Positions 6,550 through 15,328 of a DNA stretch of 64,000 nt are shown here, in pieces. The DNA is from JAAFIP01 sp043766985 (GTDB lineage: Bacteria; Pseudomonadota; Gammaproteobacteria; Burkholderiales; Burkholderiaceae_C): assembly GCA_043766985.1 (NCBI GenBank), contig JAYUHM010000260.1:28226-92225 (forward strand), written 5' to 3'. A model generated the notes under the pieces. The model saw nothing but the letters and a program-made list of their open reading frames with translations. It had not been told where the DNA came from and ran no database searches. The position numbers and the translations under genes were made by a program. Each line of letters starts with the position of its first letter. The stretch's first letter is position 1.

Positions 6550-8403
6550 ATGCAACTGCAATCGTTCAGAATAAAAAATTTTCGTTCAATCATTGATACA
6601 AAATGGGTGAATTTTTCTACCGATAACGTTACCGCAATAGTTGGTCAAAATGAATCTGGCAAGACAGCGATTCTTGAAGCTCTGGCCAAAACCTTTTCAT
6701 CTGAGGTGGTTGAGCTTGATGATGTTCGTCATGCCCAAACATTGCCGGAGGTTTGGATAGTTACGAAATACTCTTCGCAAGAAATATCCGAGGCTATTAA
6801 AGCAGTTTCGAATGCTGAGTGTCATAGCGCATTGGTTAAGTTTTATGCGCAAAATAATAATATCGTTCAATGGTATTTCCCAACTACCGCTGACCCTATC
6901 GATGCAACAAAACTCGTTACCGAGTATCAGATAGTAGAACCTGATGCAGTAGCTTTTTTAAGCAATCTTTTAAAGAATAATGCAATTGAGAAATCATCGC
7001 ATTTAACCGCAGAGGCTGAGTCAGTCTCATCAGAAAATTCACAAGTAACAGTTGATAAAGTCGTGTCAACTAATGAGAATTTCGGTGAATTAGCAAAAAA
7101 AGCGTATGTGGAGATACTGGATGCATTATTTGAATCGGCACCTACCATGGTGTTGTTTACCGAATCCTCCGGGTTACTACCAAACAAGGTCGACATTACT
7201 GACGATTTCAAATTAGTGTCTGGCATCGGTTCGGTTGCCGCTAGAAATTTTCTAACTATCGCAGAAATTGATTTGAAGACGCTAGTTCAAAGCAATACGA
7301 GAGCTAGAGCAGCGATTTTAAAACTTGCCAATAAAAATTTTACCGACAATTTTCTCAAATTTTGGAGCCAACATACGGGCAAGAAAAGTACGTTGGAGCT
7401 TGAATGTGCGATACATCATCACAGTGCCGAACATGAGAAATCTGGTAAGACATACTTGGAATTTTTGATCACGGACAATGAAACACCTTTATACCCAAAA
7501 CAACGCAGCCGAGGCACTAGATGGTTCATTTCTTTCTTTTTGCAACTTCGAGCATCTGAAGTTCAAAAGCGAAACCGTTATTTTTTACTGGATGAACCAG
7601 GTGCAAATCTTCATGAAAAAGCTCAAGCTGATGTATTGAGGTTGATTGAAATTATCCGTGAATCAATAGGCGTAATTTACTCTACGCATAGTCCTCATCT
7701 TATTAGTGAAAATTCAATTCATAGAATTTTGGCTGTTGAGCGTGATCCAGAAGATCCGATTCATCCGACGAGAGTTATTGGATCACATGCCTTGGGCGCG
7801 GCTTCCACCGATACGCTGAGTCCGATCCTGTCTACGATGGGCGTGGCACTTTCTAGGCAAACAGCTATCAAACAGAAAAACAATGTGATATTAGAAGAGC
7901 TAAGCAGCTACTATTATCTAAAAGCATTTTGGTTACTCACAAAATGCGATCAAGAGGTTAATCTCCTACCAGCTACAGGGACTTCCAACGTAACTGTGTT
8001 TGCTCAACTCTTTTTGGGTTGGGGTTTAGATTTCATCATCGTTGTCGATGATGAGGGAAGCGGAAGAAGCGTGTACAACAAGCTTAAACGGGACATGTTT
8101 TTGGATGATCAGACATGGGCTTCAAGAAGAATGCATAAGATTAGCCAATGCGAGGGGATTGAAGATATTTTTGAAATGAGTGATTACAAAAAATATATTC
8201 TTGAAAATGCACAAACTACAATTAATCAATCCAATGCTAAATGGGCTAAAGCAAACGGTGCAGCAAAAGCAATCCATGCACTCAAATTTCTTCAAAAATG
8301 CCAGCGTGAAGAATTGACATTAGAAACGTTGCACGCAGAGACAGTTTCAAAAATTACCTCGCTAGTCGATGCAGTTGCTAGCCGATTGCGCGATTATCAG
8401 TAG
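6550..8403 (+). CDS. OLD-like ATPase/TOPRIM nuclease, probable defence protein
   Basis: A 617-residue ABC-type ATPase. Walker A is GQNESGKT (residues 32-39), the start resembles RecF/SMC heads (LQSFRIKNFRSI), and Walker B is in LLDEPGANLH, followed by the switch STHSPHL. The C-terminal third looks like a TOPRIM domain: the Glu motif is VILEE where others have LVEG, followed by GTSN, GWGLDFIIVVDDE and GSGRS. This arrangement is that of OLD-family nucleases, many of which act in anti-phage defence (GajA in Gabija is one). No UvrD-like helicase or reverse transcriptase accompanies it. The gene is markedly AT-rich against its neighbours and sits next to two TA modules, both signs of transfer. AAAGGATG precedes the start. 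Confidence 0.8.
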   Translation: MQLQSFRIKNFRSIIDTKWVNFSTDNVTAIVGQNESGKTAILEALAKTFSSEVVELDDVRHAQTLPEVWIVTKYSSQEISEAIKAVSNAECHSALVKFYAQNNNIVQWYFPTTADPIDATKLVTEYQIVEPDAVAFLSNLLKNNAIEKSSHLTAEAESVSSENSQVTVDKVVSTNENFGELAKKAYVEILDALFESAPTMVLFTESSGLLPNKVDITDDFKLVSGIGSVAARNFLTIAEIDLKTLVQSNTRARAAILKLANKNFTDNFLKFWSQHTGKKSTLELECAIHHHSAEHEKSGKTYLEFLITDNETPLYPKQRSRGTRWFISFFLQLRASEVQKRNRYFLLDEPGANLHEKAQADVLRLIEIIRESIGVIYSTHSPHLISENSIHRILAVERDPEDPIHPTRVIGSHALGAASTDTLSPILSTMGVALSRQTAIKQKNNVILEELSSYYYLKAFWLLTKCDQEVNLLPATGTSNVTVFAQLFLGWGLDFIIVVDDEGSGRSVYNKLKRDMFLDDQTWASRRMHKISQCEGIEDIFEMSDYKKYILENAQTTINQSNAKWAKANGAAKAIHALKFLQKCQREELTLETLHAETVSKITSLVDAVASRLRDYQ

Positions 8404-8431
8404 TAAATCTTAGACTGATAATAAATACTAT

Positions 8432-10870
8432 CTACTTGCGTAACCCCTGCAACTTAGCAAACGCCCCGCCCATCGCTGTCTCTTGCGGCGCGCGCTGCGG
8501 CGTGGTGAAGTCACCCCGCCCAGTGCCCTGTCCTCTAGCCGATTCAAACCGGTTCTCCCTTGGCCCGTCTTTGCGCGCAGGCGCGGCATCCAGTTTCATC
8601 GACAGCGCAATGCGTTTGCGCGCTACATCTACTTCCATCACTTTGACTTTGACGATCTGGCCGGTTTTGACGACCTCGCGGGCGTCGGTGGTGAACTTGT
8701 GGCTGAGCTGGCTGACGTGGACCAGGCCGTCTTGGTGGACGCCCAGGTCTACGAAGGCGCCGAAGGCGGCTACGTTGCTGACGGTGCCTTCCAGGATCAT
8801 GCCTTCGCGCAGGTCGCGGATGTCTTCTACGCCGTCGTTGAAACGGGCTACCTGGAAGTCGGGTCGGGGGTCGCGGCTGGGTTTTTCCAGTTCGGCCAGG
8901 ATGTCTTTGACGGTGATGATGCCGAATTTTTCATTGGCGAATTGTTCGGGTTTGACGGACTTTAAAACATCGCTGCGGCCCATCACTTCGCTGATGGGTC
9001 GGCTGACGGTGGCGAGCAGTTTCTCAATGACCGGGTAGGTTTCAGGGTGCACTCCGGTGGTGTCCAGCGGGTTGTCGCCGCCGCTGATGCGCAAAAAGCC
9101 GGCGCATTGCTCGAAGGTTTTGGCGCCCAGGCCGCTGACTTCCAGCAACTGTTGGCGGTTTTTGAACGCGCCGTGGGCTTCGCGCCAGCGCACTACGGAT
9201 TTGGCTACCGTGCCGCTGAGGCCCGAGACGCGGCCTAGCAAGGGCGCGCTGGCGGTGTTCAGATCTACGCCTACTGCGTTGACGCAATCTTCTACCACCG
9301 CGTCCAGGCTGCGGGCTAAATCACTCTGCGACACATCGTGCTGGTACTGCCCTACGCCGATGGATTTGGGGTCGATTTTGACCAGTTCGGCCAGCGGGTC
9401 TTGCAGGCGGCGGGCGATGCTGGCTGCGCCGCGCAGGCTGACGTCTACGTCGGGCATTTCGTTACTGGCGTATTCGCTGGCGCTGTAGACCGACGCGCCG
9501 GCTTCGCTGACGACGACTTTTTGCATACCTTCGTGGCGTTTCATCAGGTCGGCGGCCAGCTTGTCGGTCTCGCGGCTGGCAGTGCCGTTGCCAATGGCGA
9601 TCAGTTGCACGCCGTGTTTTTGCGCCAGCTGGCCCAGGGTGTGCAAGGAACCGTCCCAGTCTTTGCGCGGCTCGTGCGGGTACACGGTAGCTATGTCCAG
9701 CAGCTTGCCGGTGGCGTCCACCACGGCCACCTTCACGCCGGTGCGGATGCCGGGGTCCAGGCCCATCACCACCTTGGGGCCTGCGGGGGCGGCTAGCAGC
9801 AGGTCGCGCAGGTTGTCGCCAAAGACTTTGATGGCGACTTTTTCGGCGTCTTCGCGCAGGCGGGCAAACAGGTCGCGCTCTAGGCTCATGCTGAGCTTGA
9901 CCTTCCATGCCCAGGCTACGCATTTGCGGATCAGGTCGTCCGCCGGGCGGGCGCTGTGGTGCCAGCCCAGATGCAGGGCGATGCGGGCTTCGGCCAAGGA
10001 GACGGTGGCGCCTGGTCGGGTGGCGCTGGTTGACGCCTTTGCGGGCGCTGTGGCGGGCTCGGCGCGAGCACAAGGTCCAGCGCCTGCCGCTACATTATTG
10101 CTAGCAGCTTGTGCTATATCCTGTTGGGGCAGCGCCAGTTTTGCTTCCAAAAACTCCAGCCCACGGCCCCGGAAGACGGCCAGCGCGCGGTGCGATGGCA
10201 CGCGGTTGATGGGTTCGTCGTAGTCAAAGTAGTCGCGAAACTTGGCGACGTCTACGTTGTTTTGATCTTTACTCTCAACGCGCTTGCTGCTAAACAGCCC
10301 CTCGGCCCACAGCCATTCACGCAGGCCCTGCACCAGGGGCGCGTCTTCGGCCCAGCGTTCGCTCAATATGTCGCGCACGCCGTCCAGCACGGCGGGTACG
10401 GTGGTGAAGTCGGTGCCGTCTTCGTGCTTTTCAGCTTTCACAAAGGCTAATGCCTCGTCTGCCGGAACCAGTAAAGGGTTGGCAAACAGCTTGTCCGCCA
10501 GCGGCTCTATACCTGCCTCGCGGGCTATTTGGCCCTTGGTGCGGCGCTTTTGCTTATAAGGCAGGTACAGGTCTTCCAGCTCTTGCTTGGTGGGCGCAGC
10601 CTCGATGGCGGCGCGCAGCTCTGGCGTCAGTTTGCCTTGCCCATCAATGCTCTCCAGCACGGTCTCACGCCTGTCGGCCAGCTCGCGCAGGTAGCCCAGG
10701 CGAAAGTCCAGCTCGCGCAGTTGAATGTCGTCCAGCCCGCCCGTGGACTCTTTGCGGTAACGGGCCACAAAGGGCACCGTGGCCCCGCCGTCCAGCAGGT
10801 CTACGGCGGCTTTGACCTGCTCTACCCTGACCTTGATCTCGTTGGCTATTTGCGCGATGATTTTTTGCAT
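8432..10870 (-). CDS. tex: Tex-family transcription accessory RNA-binding protein
   Basis: Nucleic-acid-binding protein of the Tex family, linked to transcription fidelity and stress tolerance. The N terminus MQKIIAQIANEIKVRVEQVK fixes the start at 10870; a longer reading to 11014 adds unrelated residues. The YqgF-like domain (VMGLDPGIRTGVKVAVVD) begins near residue 368, helix-hairpin-helix repeats follow (LGRVSGLSGT, LLEVSGLGAKT), and an S1 domain lies near residues 690-765. At 812 residues it exceeds the E. coli protein (773). The excess is an Ala/Pro-rich linker near residues 240-290 that contains a translated copy of the dispersed repeat. Confidence 0.93.
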   Translation of the reverse strand: MQKIIAQIANEIKVRVEQVKAAVDLLDGGATVPFVARYRKESTGGLDDIQLRELDFRLGYLRELADRRETVLESIDGQGKLTPELRAAIEAAPTKQELEDLYLPYKQKRRTKGQIAREAGIEPLADKLFANPLLVPADEALAFVKAEKHEDGTDFTTVPAVLDGVRDILSERWAEDAPLVQGLREWLWAEGLFSSKRVESKDQNNVDVAKFRDYFDYDEPINRVPSHRALAVFRGRGLEFLEAKLALPQQDIAQAASNNVAAGAGPCARAEPATAPAKASTSATRPGATVSLAEARIALHLGWHHSARPADDLIRKCVAWAWKVKLSMSLERDLFARLREDAEKVAIKVFGDNLRDLLLAAPAGPKVVMGLDPGIRTGVKVAVVDATGKLLDIATVYPHEPRKDWDGSLHTLGQLAQKHGVQLIAIGNGTASRETDKLAADLMKRHEGMQKVVVSEAGASVYSASEYASNEMPDVDVSLRGAASIARRLQDPLAELVKIDPKSIGVGQYQHDVSQSDLARSLDAVVEDCVNAVGVDLNTASAPLLGRVSGLSGTVAKSVVRWREAHGAFKNRQQLLEVSGLGAKTFEQCAGFLRISGGDNPLDTTGVHPETYPVIEKLLATVSRPISEVMGRSDVLKSVKPEQFANEKFGIITVKDILAELEKPSRDPRPDFQVARFNDGVEDIRDLREGMILEGTVSNVAAFGAFVDLGVHQDGLVHVSQLSHKFTTDAREVVKTGQIVKVKVMEVDVARKRIALSMKLDAAPARKDGPRENRFESARGQGTGRGDFTTPQRAPQETAMGGAFAKLQGLRK
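10094..10130 (-). repeat. Dispersed repeat, copy 3 (inside tex)
   Basis: TAGCAGCTTGTGCTATAT then CCTGTTGGGGC on the plus strand. In tex it is translated as QQDIAQAASNN, part of a linker absent from standard Tex proteins. Similarity to the copy at 11022 extends past the core through CCAGTTTTGCT. Confidence 0.85.
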
Positions 10871-11007
10871 TTGAAAAACTACCCTTCCAGTCCGTAAGCG
10901 CGCGAGTTTGCCACAAGCGCCGGGGCACCATTGCGGGTGCTTTGGGCACATATGGTAAGAAAACTGCCAGGCGGCAGACCAAGCCGTATCCCGCTTGAAA
11001 GGTACCC

Positions 11008-11736
11008 ATGACAATCACTACAAAATCAATAGCAGCTTGTGCTATGCTCTGTTGGGCTGCAGCCAGTTTTGCTGCCCAAAACACCTGCTCGGCGCAGTCT
11101 GCGGCCACCCTCACCCCCGTGATCGAGCTGTACATCTCTGAAGGCTGCAGCTCGTGCCCACCGGCAGACCAGTGGGTTAGCACCCTGAAAGGCACCAACG
11201 CCAGGGGCCAGGTGGTGGCGCAGGCTTTTCATGTTAACTACTGGGACTACATTGGCTGGACCGACCGTTTTGCCGCCCCCGCCTACACCACCCGCCAGCG
11301 CCAAATATCCGCTGCCAACAAGCTGGACGGCATTTACACCCCGCAGTTGGTCAAAAACGGCCAAACTACGCGCGGGTTTGAGAGCAATATCAGCAGCACT
11401 GGCCCTGCCAAAGCCGACATCAAGCTGAACCAACTTGCCGCAGAGAGCTTTGAAGCCGCCATCACCCCCACCGACCCGCAAGCCGCTTGGACGGCCTACT
11501 TTACCGTCACCGAGCACGGCCACGTCAGCCGCGTAACCGCTGGCGAGAACAAAGGCGAAACCTTGGCGCATGACTTTGTGGTGCGCCAATATGTGCAGTT
11601 GGGCAATTACACGGGCGCGCAAAAGCTCAAGCTCAGCACCCTGCCTGCAAACGATAAAAACCCACGGCAGATCAATCTGGTGGTGACGGACAGCAAAACC
11701 GGCAAACCGCTACAAGCCCTAAGCGCAGGCTGCTAG
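11008..11736 (+). CDS. DUF1223 secreted protein
   Basis: A 242-residue exported protein of the DUF1223 family, which has a thioredoxin-like motif (ELYISEGCSSCPPAD) just after the signal peptide; function is unknown, possibly redox-related. The signal peptide runs MTITTKSIAACAMLCWAAAS with cleavage near FAA-Q. The hydrophobic core of that peptide is encoded by a copy of the dispersed repeat (11022-11059). It is divergent from tex, with the two starts 137 bases apart. The start is supported by GAAAGG upstream at about 10997-11002. Confidence 0.85.
   Translation: MTITTKSIAACAMLCWAAASFAAQNTCSAQSAATLTPVIELYISEGCSSCPPADQWVSTLKGTNARGQVVAQAFHVNYWDYIGWTDRFAAPAYTTRQRQISAANKLDGIYTPQLVKNGQTTRGFESNISSTGPAKADIKLNQLAAESFEAAITPTDPQAAWTAYFTVTEHGHVSRVTAGENKGETLAHDFVVRQYVQLGNYTGAQKLKLSTLPANDKNPRQINLVVTDSKTGKPLQALSAGC
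11022..11059 (+). repeat. Dispersed repeat, copy 4 (encodes a signal peptide)
   Basis: AATAGCAGCTTGTGCTATGC followed by TCTGTTGGGCTGC. Translated in frame as SIAACAMLCWAAA, the hydrophobic core of the DUF1223 signal peptide. Confidence 0.85.
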
Positions 11737-12010
11737 GCCAACGCCATGACCACTAGCTACAGATAGCTGCAGACTTCTGCAGCGCTGCCACCGTAGCGTC
11801 ATTTACCCTCAGGAAAACACTGGTTAATCGCCTATGCGTTAGCCGCATACAACCAAGGAATATGGCTTGGAGCTGATTTTTGAGCTGCTGGGACAGATTG
11901 CGGACGAGGCCAGCCAGCCGTAGGCAAAATGCTGTTCGCCTAAGCAAATTCCGTTCGTAAGCATGGGGGTCGGATGCTGGAGTTTGTGCACCAGGGTTTG
12001 TGTAAGCCCT

Positions 12011-12105
12011 GGCCGGCGGTGCATTCAGCGTAGCGGCATAAAGTGGGAGTAGGCAGCCATAAGCCGCCAGGGAAGACAGCCGCGTAGCTGAATGCACCGC
12101 CGGCC
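12011..12105. repeat. Inverted repeat in a 580-base gene-poor stretch
   Basis: GGCCGGCGGTGCATTCAGCG at 12011 is matched by CTGAATGCACCGCCGGCC ending at 12105, with partially pairing inner sequence (GGCAGCC / GCCGCCAGGG). The surrounding stretch 11737-12315 holds no intact gene. It contains a short hairpin (GCTGCAGA-CT-TCTGCAGC, 11766-11783) and, at about 12205-12330 on the plus strand, a reading frame with a hydrophobic segment (AMAVIGNAYATSLGIAAAML) that may be a permease remnant. Confidence 0.65.
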
Positions 12106-12315
12106 AGCTCCCGTACAAGACAAAAAACACAAGCCAAGCTCAGCGTAAACGGGCACTAGCGTCTCATCAATGTAGCAAAGATCAATAAGTAAACAGCATT
12201 GGCCGTAGGCTTTGACCGCTTTATGTGCGCCTACTCCTTCGCACTAGCTATGGCGGTGATCGGTAACGCCTACGCAACGTCACTTGGGATTGCAGCCGCG
12301 ATGCTTGTGGGGCTG

Positions 12316-12906
12316 CTAGCGGGGGCTGGCCATGTCCATCGTCCAATACGGCGTGGATTTGGCGTTGAGCACGCAGCCCACCGCCATTTGGGTAAAGTCA
12401 CCGCTCATGATGCCTTGGCAGTGCCCTGGGCTGCTTAGCCAAGCGGTCATCACACTGGCAATGCCTACTTGACCCGCAGCTATGTTTTCTCCGGCAGCGC
12501 CATGCTTATAGCCAGCATTGTCCATGCGCTGAAATGGATTTACGCCTTCAGGCGTGTCGTGGGCAAAATAGTTGCGCTCTGCCATGTCTTGCGAATGTTC
12601 AGCCGCCACGGCAAACAAGGTGTCGTTCCATGCCACAGCGGCTACCGCTGGTGAAGCCACGCTGCCGCAAGAACGGGCTTTAGCGCGTGCATCGTTGATA
12701 GCACGCAGCATGTCGACCTGAAAATTGGCAATGTTGCAGCTATTGGCGGCTGTAATAGCGCTGTTTTGGGTAGTGGTGCCAGTGTCGCCGGCAGCCGCAG
12801 GGCCGCTAGATGAGCTTGGTGCTGGCGCTACCGATCCGCCATCACCCCCGCCGCAAGCTGCCAGCGCAGCAGTCAATGGGAGATAACTGAGAAGTTGAAA
12901 TTTCAT
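12316..12906 (-). CDS. CAP/SCP-domain lipoprotein
   Basis: A 196-residue lipoprotein: signal peptide MKFQLLSYLPLTAALAAC with a lipobox (LAAC, Cys18), then a low-complexity Gly/Ser/Pro tether to about residue 50. The rest is a CAP domain (the SCP/PR-1 fold) with the HSQDMAERNYFAHDTPEG block, GENIAAG, and the AWLSSPGHCQGIMS block. Bacterial members are extracellular or envelope proteins of uncertain activity. Two cysteine pairs are placed to form disulfides. The gene stands alone. Confidence 0.85.
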   Translation of the reverse strand: MKFQLLSYLPLTAALAACGGGDGGSVAPAPSSSSGPAAAGDTGTTTQNSAITAANSCNIANFQVDMLRAINDARAKARSCGSVASPAVAAVAWNDTLFAVAAEHSQDMAERNYFAHDTPEGVNPFQRMDNAGYKHGAAGENIAAGQVGIASVMTAWLSSPGHCQGIMSGDFTQMAVGCVLNAKSTPYWTMDMASPR

Positions 12907-13086
12907 AGTTTGAATAAAAGCTAAAAACTAAAAATCCAGTTTAGCCTCAAGGATTGGATATAAAGTGCGCTTTGAGACCAGCTTTACCCACCGTTACCGA
13001 TGTCACCCAGACTGTGGTGCTGTGGCATAAAAGTAGGAATTTGCTACTTGATAAAACTAACTGCCGGTTCTACTCAAGTGATTCAA

Positions 13087-13132
13087 ACTACTATCAAAAC
13101 AGGAGCTGCTTGTGCTATATTCCATTGGGCTA
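13087..13132 (-). repeat. Dispersed repeat, copy 5 (upstream of Crp/Fnr gene)
   Basis: ACTACTATCAAAACAGGAGC then TGCTTGTGCTATATTCCATT and GGGCTA. It sits in the 360-base space 12907-13268, which otherwise shows no gene and presumably holds the promoter of the regulator at 13269. Confidence 0.85.
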
Positions 13133-13268
13133 ATGCATTAAACGGTCTATCAAAACGCACAAAAATAGCTTTCGCCACTGTTTCAGACACGCAAGTGACA
13201 ACCCCTAGGCCCACCCCTCGTCCCAAGCGCGACAATGGTGGCTATTTCAGTCACCGAAAAGACTCCCC

Positions 13269-13988
13269 ATGGACGAACCTATTCTTACCATTGAAGAACG
13301 CGAGGCGATCAATTCCGGTCGCTGGTTTTCAACCCTTACACCCAGCCTGCGGCACGATATTCTGCGATGTACTTACGTCAAACGTTACAAAGACGGCGAG
13401 CTGATCTGCGCGCGTGGCGACACGCCCGACGAGTGGATAGCCTGTGCGCGCGGCGCGGCGCGGGTAAGCAGCACCTCGGTGTCAGGCAAGCTGGTCACCT
13501 TTGCCTACCTGGAGCCGGGCATCTGGTTTGGCGACGTGGCCATGTTCGACGGCGACCGGCGCACACACGACGTGTATGCCCATGGGGACACCACGATGGT
13601 GTGCGTGGCGCGGGCCGATTTCCGCAAAATTTTGGCAGCCCACGTGGAACTGTACGAAGCCCTCATGCGCTTGCAGGCGCGGCGCATTCGCCAGTTGTTT
13701 GGCTTGGTGGAAGACCTCAACACCCTGCCCCTGCGCTCGCGTTTGGCCAAGCAGTTACTGCATTTGGTGCGCAGCTACGGTGTGGCCAGCCTGTCCAACG
13801 ACAAAGAGATGCGCATTGGTCTGCACTTGGCGCAAGAAGAATTGGCGCAGTTGCTAGGTGCATCGCGCCAGCGCGTCAACCAAGAGCTCAAGGCTATGGA
13901 GCGCGAGGAGATTATTCGCGTAGAGCCGGGTGGCTTGGTAGTGCGCAACCGGGACGCACTCATGAAGATCGGCGAATCGGATGAGTAA
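13269..13988 (+). CDS. Crp/Fnr-family transcriptional regulator
   Basis: A 239-residue regulator with an N-terminal cyclic-nucleotide-binding-like barrel (FAYLEPGIWFGDVAMFDG, with RTHDVYAHGDTTMVCV) and a C-terminal winged helix (LAQEELAQLLGASRQRVNQE recognition segment). It lacks the N-terminal cysteine cluster of FNR, so it is unlikely to be an oxygen sensor of that type; the effector is unknown. It overlaps the next gene by 8 bases and is therefore co-transcribed with the kinase-like and perhaps the acyl-CoA dehydrogenase genes, which it may control. Confidence 0.9.
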   Translation: MDEPILTIEEREAINSGRWFSTLTPSLRHDILRCTYVKRYKDGELICARGDTPDEWIACARGAARVSSTSVSGKLVTFAYLEPGIWFGDVAMFDGDRRTHDVYAHGDTTMVCVARADFRKILAAHVELYEALMRLQARRIRQLFGLVEDLNTLPLRSRLAKQLLHLVRSYGVASLSNDKEMRIGLHLAQEELAQLLGASRQRVNQELKAMEREEIIRVEPGGLVVRNRDALMKIGESDE

Positions 13989-15066
13989 TTTTGACCATTT
14001 TGTAGGCACCAGCGCTGTTGGTGACAAACATGCTTTCGATATTGCGGCGCTGACCGCTTGGCTCGATACCAATCTGGAGGGCTTTAAAGGCCCGTTAACG
14101 GTGGAGATGTTCAAAGGTGGCCAGTCCAACCCCACCTACAAGCTCAACACCCCCGGCAAAAGCTATGTAATGCGCGCCAAGCCCGGCCCGGTAGCCAAGC
14201 TGCTGCCCTCAGCCCACGCCATTGAGCGCGAGTTTGCCGTCATGCGTGGGCTGTACGGCACCGACGCGCCCGTAGCGCAAATGCACTGCCTGTGCGAGGA
14301 CGAGTCCATCATTGGCCGAGCCTTCTACATCATGGAGTTTGTAGCCGGCCGCGTGCTGTGGGACCAAGCCCTGCCCGGCATGACGCCTGCCCAGCGCCGC
14401 GAGATTTATGTGGAGATGAACCGCGTGATGGCGGCGCTGCACACGGTTGACTATACAAAGCAAGGCCTGGCCAGCTACGGCAAGCCCGGCAATTATTTTG
14501 AGCGCCAAATTGGCCGCTGGAGCAAGCAGTACCAGGCCAGCATCACCACGCCCATTCCCGAGATGGACGAGTTGATAGCCTGGCTGCCCACCCACATGCC
14601 GGCCAGCGCGCTGGACGCCAGCAAAACCAGCATTGTGCACGGCGACTACCGGCTGGACAACATGGTGTTCCACCCCACCGAGCCACGCGTGTTGGCCGTG
14701 CTGGACTGGGAGCTGTCTACCCTGGGCCATCCGCTGGCCGACTTTAGCTACCACTGCATGGCCTGGCACATACCGCCCGGCAGCTTTCGCGGCATTGGCG
14801 GGCTAGACCACGCAGCGCTCGGCATACCCGGCGAGGAAGAGTACATCCGCATGTATTGCGAGCGTACCCGCCTGACAACGCCCGAAGCATTAAAAGCCGA
14901 TTGGAACTTTTATCTCGCCTACAACCTGTTTCGCATGGCCGCCATTTTGCAAGGCATTGCCAAGCGGGTAGAGGCTGGCACGGCCGCCAGCGCACAAGCC
15001 GTCAGTTCGGCAGCAGGGGCACGGCCGCTGGCGCAGATGGCCTGGAAATTTGCCCAGAAGGCTTAG
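13981..15066 (+). CDS. APH-fold phosphotransferase (ACAD10/11-like)
   Basis: A 361-residue aminoglycoside-phosphotransferase-fold protein. Kinase motifs are IVHGDYRLDNMVFH (catalytic Asp and Asn) and VLDWELSTLGHPLADF (metal-binding Asp). Proteins of this branch are often fused or adjacent to acyl-CoA dehydrogenases, and human ACAD10/11 use such a kinase with a dehydrogenase to break down 4-hydroxy acids. Here the dehydrogenase follows at 15329, so the same route is a reasonable inference. Start overlaps the regulator stop, indicating coupling. Confidence 0.88.
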   Translation: MSNFDHFVGTSAVGDKHAFDIAALTAWLDTNLEGFKGPLTVEMFKGGQSNPTYKLNTPGKSYVMRAKPGPVAKLLPSAHAIEREFAVMRGLYGTDAPVAQMHCLCEDESIIGRAFYIMEFVAGRVLWDQALPGMTPAQRREIYVEMNRVMAALHTVDYTKQGLASYGKPGNYFERQIGRWSKQYQASITTPIPEMDELIAWLPTHMPASALDASKTSIVHGDYRLDNMVFHPTEPRVLAVLDWELSTLGHPLADFSYHCMAWHIPPGSFRGIGGLDHAALGIPGEEEYIRMYCERTRLTTPEALKADWNFYLAYNLFRMAAILQGIAKRVEAGTAASAQAVSSAAGARPLAQMAWKFAQKA

Positions 15067-15102
15067 GCATTTAATTTATTTCATACGGGGGAAATACGGG
15101 GA

Positions 15103-15286
15103 ATTTTTGAACGCAGAGAACGCGAAGGTTTCGCACAGGGCGCAAAAAAGGAGAAAAGAAATCCAAAAAAATTAGTTCATACAAGAAGCTGTAATTTTTT
15201 TAAATCATTTTAGTTTTCTTATTTGTATTGTTTTTTGTATTCCTCTGCGATCTCTGCGAAACCTTTGCGACCTCTGCGTTCAAAAA
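15103..15286. repeat. Inverted repeat built from CTCTGCG / CGCAGAG units
   Basis: TTTTTGAACGCAGAGAACGC at 15104 on, continuing GAAGGTTTCGC, pairs with GCGAAACCTTTGCGACCTCT (from 15256) and GCGTTCAAAAA ending at 15286. The enclosed 110 bases are AT-rich. It fills most of the gap between the kinase and dehydrogenase genes and could attenuate or stabilise the message. A related half-unit (GCGAAGGATGCGAAAGTTAC) occurs at 32187. Confidence 0.7.
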
Positions 15287-15328
15287 CTCCCCCCCCCACC
15301 TACAACTTACTACTGACCGGAGACCACC

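Noticed and set aside
6550..8403. Gabija system
   Set aside because: The ATPase/TOPRIM protein resembles GajA in layout, but no UvrD-like GajB gene follows; tex is next, on the other strand.
11753..12130. 125-codon minus-strand frame in the gap after the DUF1223 gene
   Set aside because: It crosses the inverted repeat and has no ribosome site or recognisable protein features.
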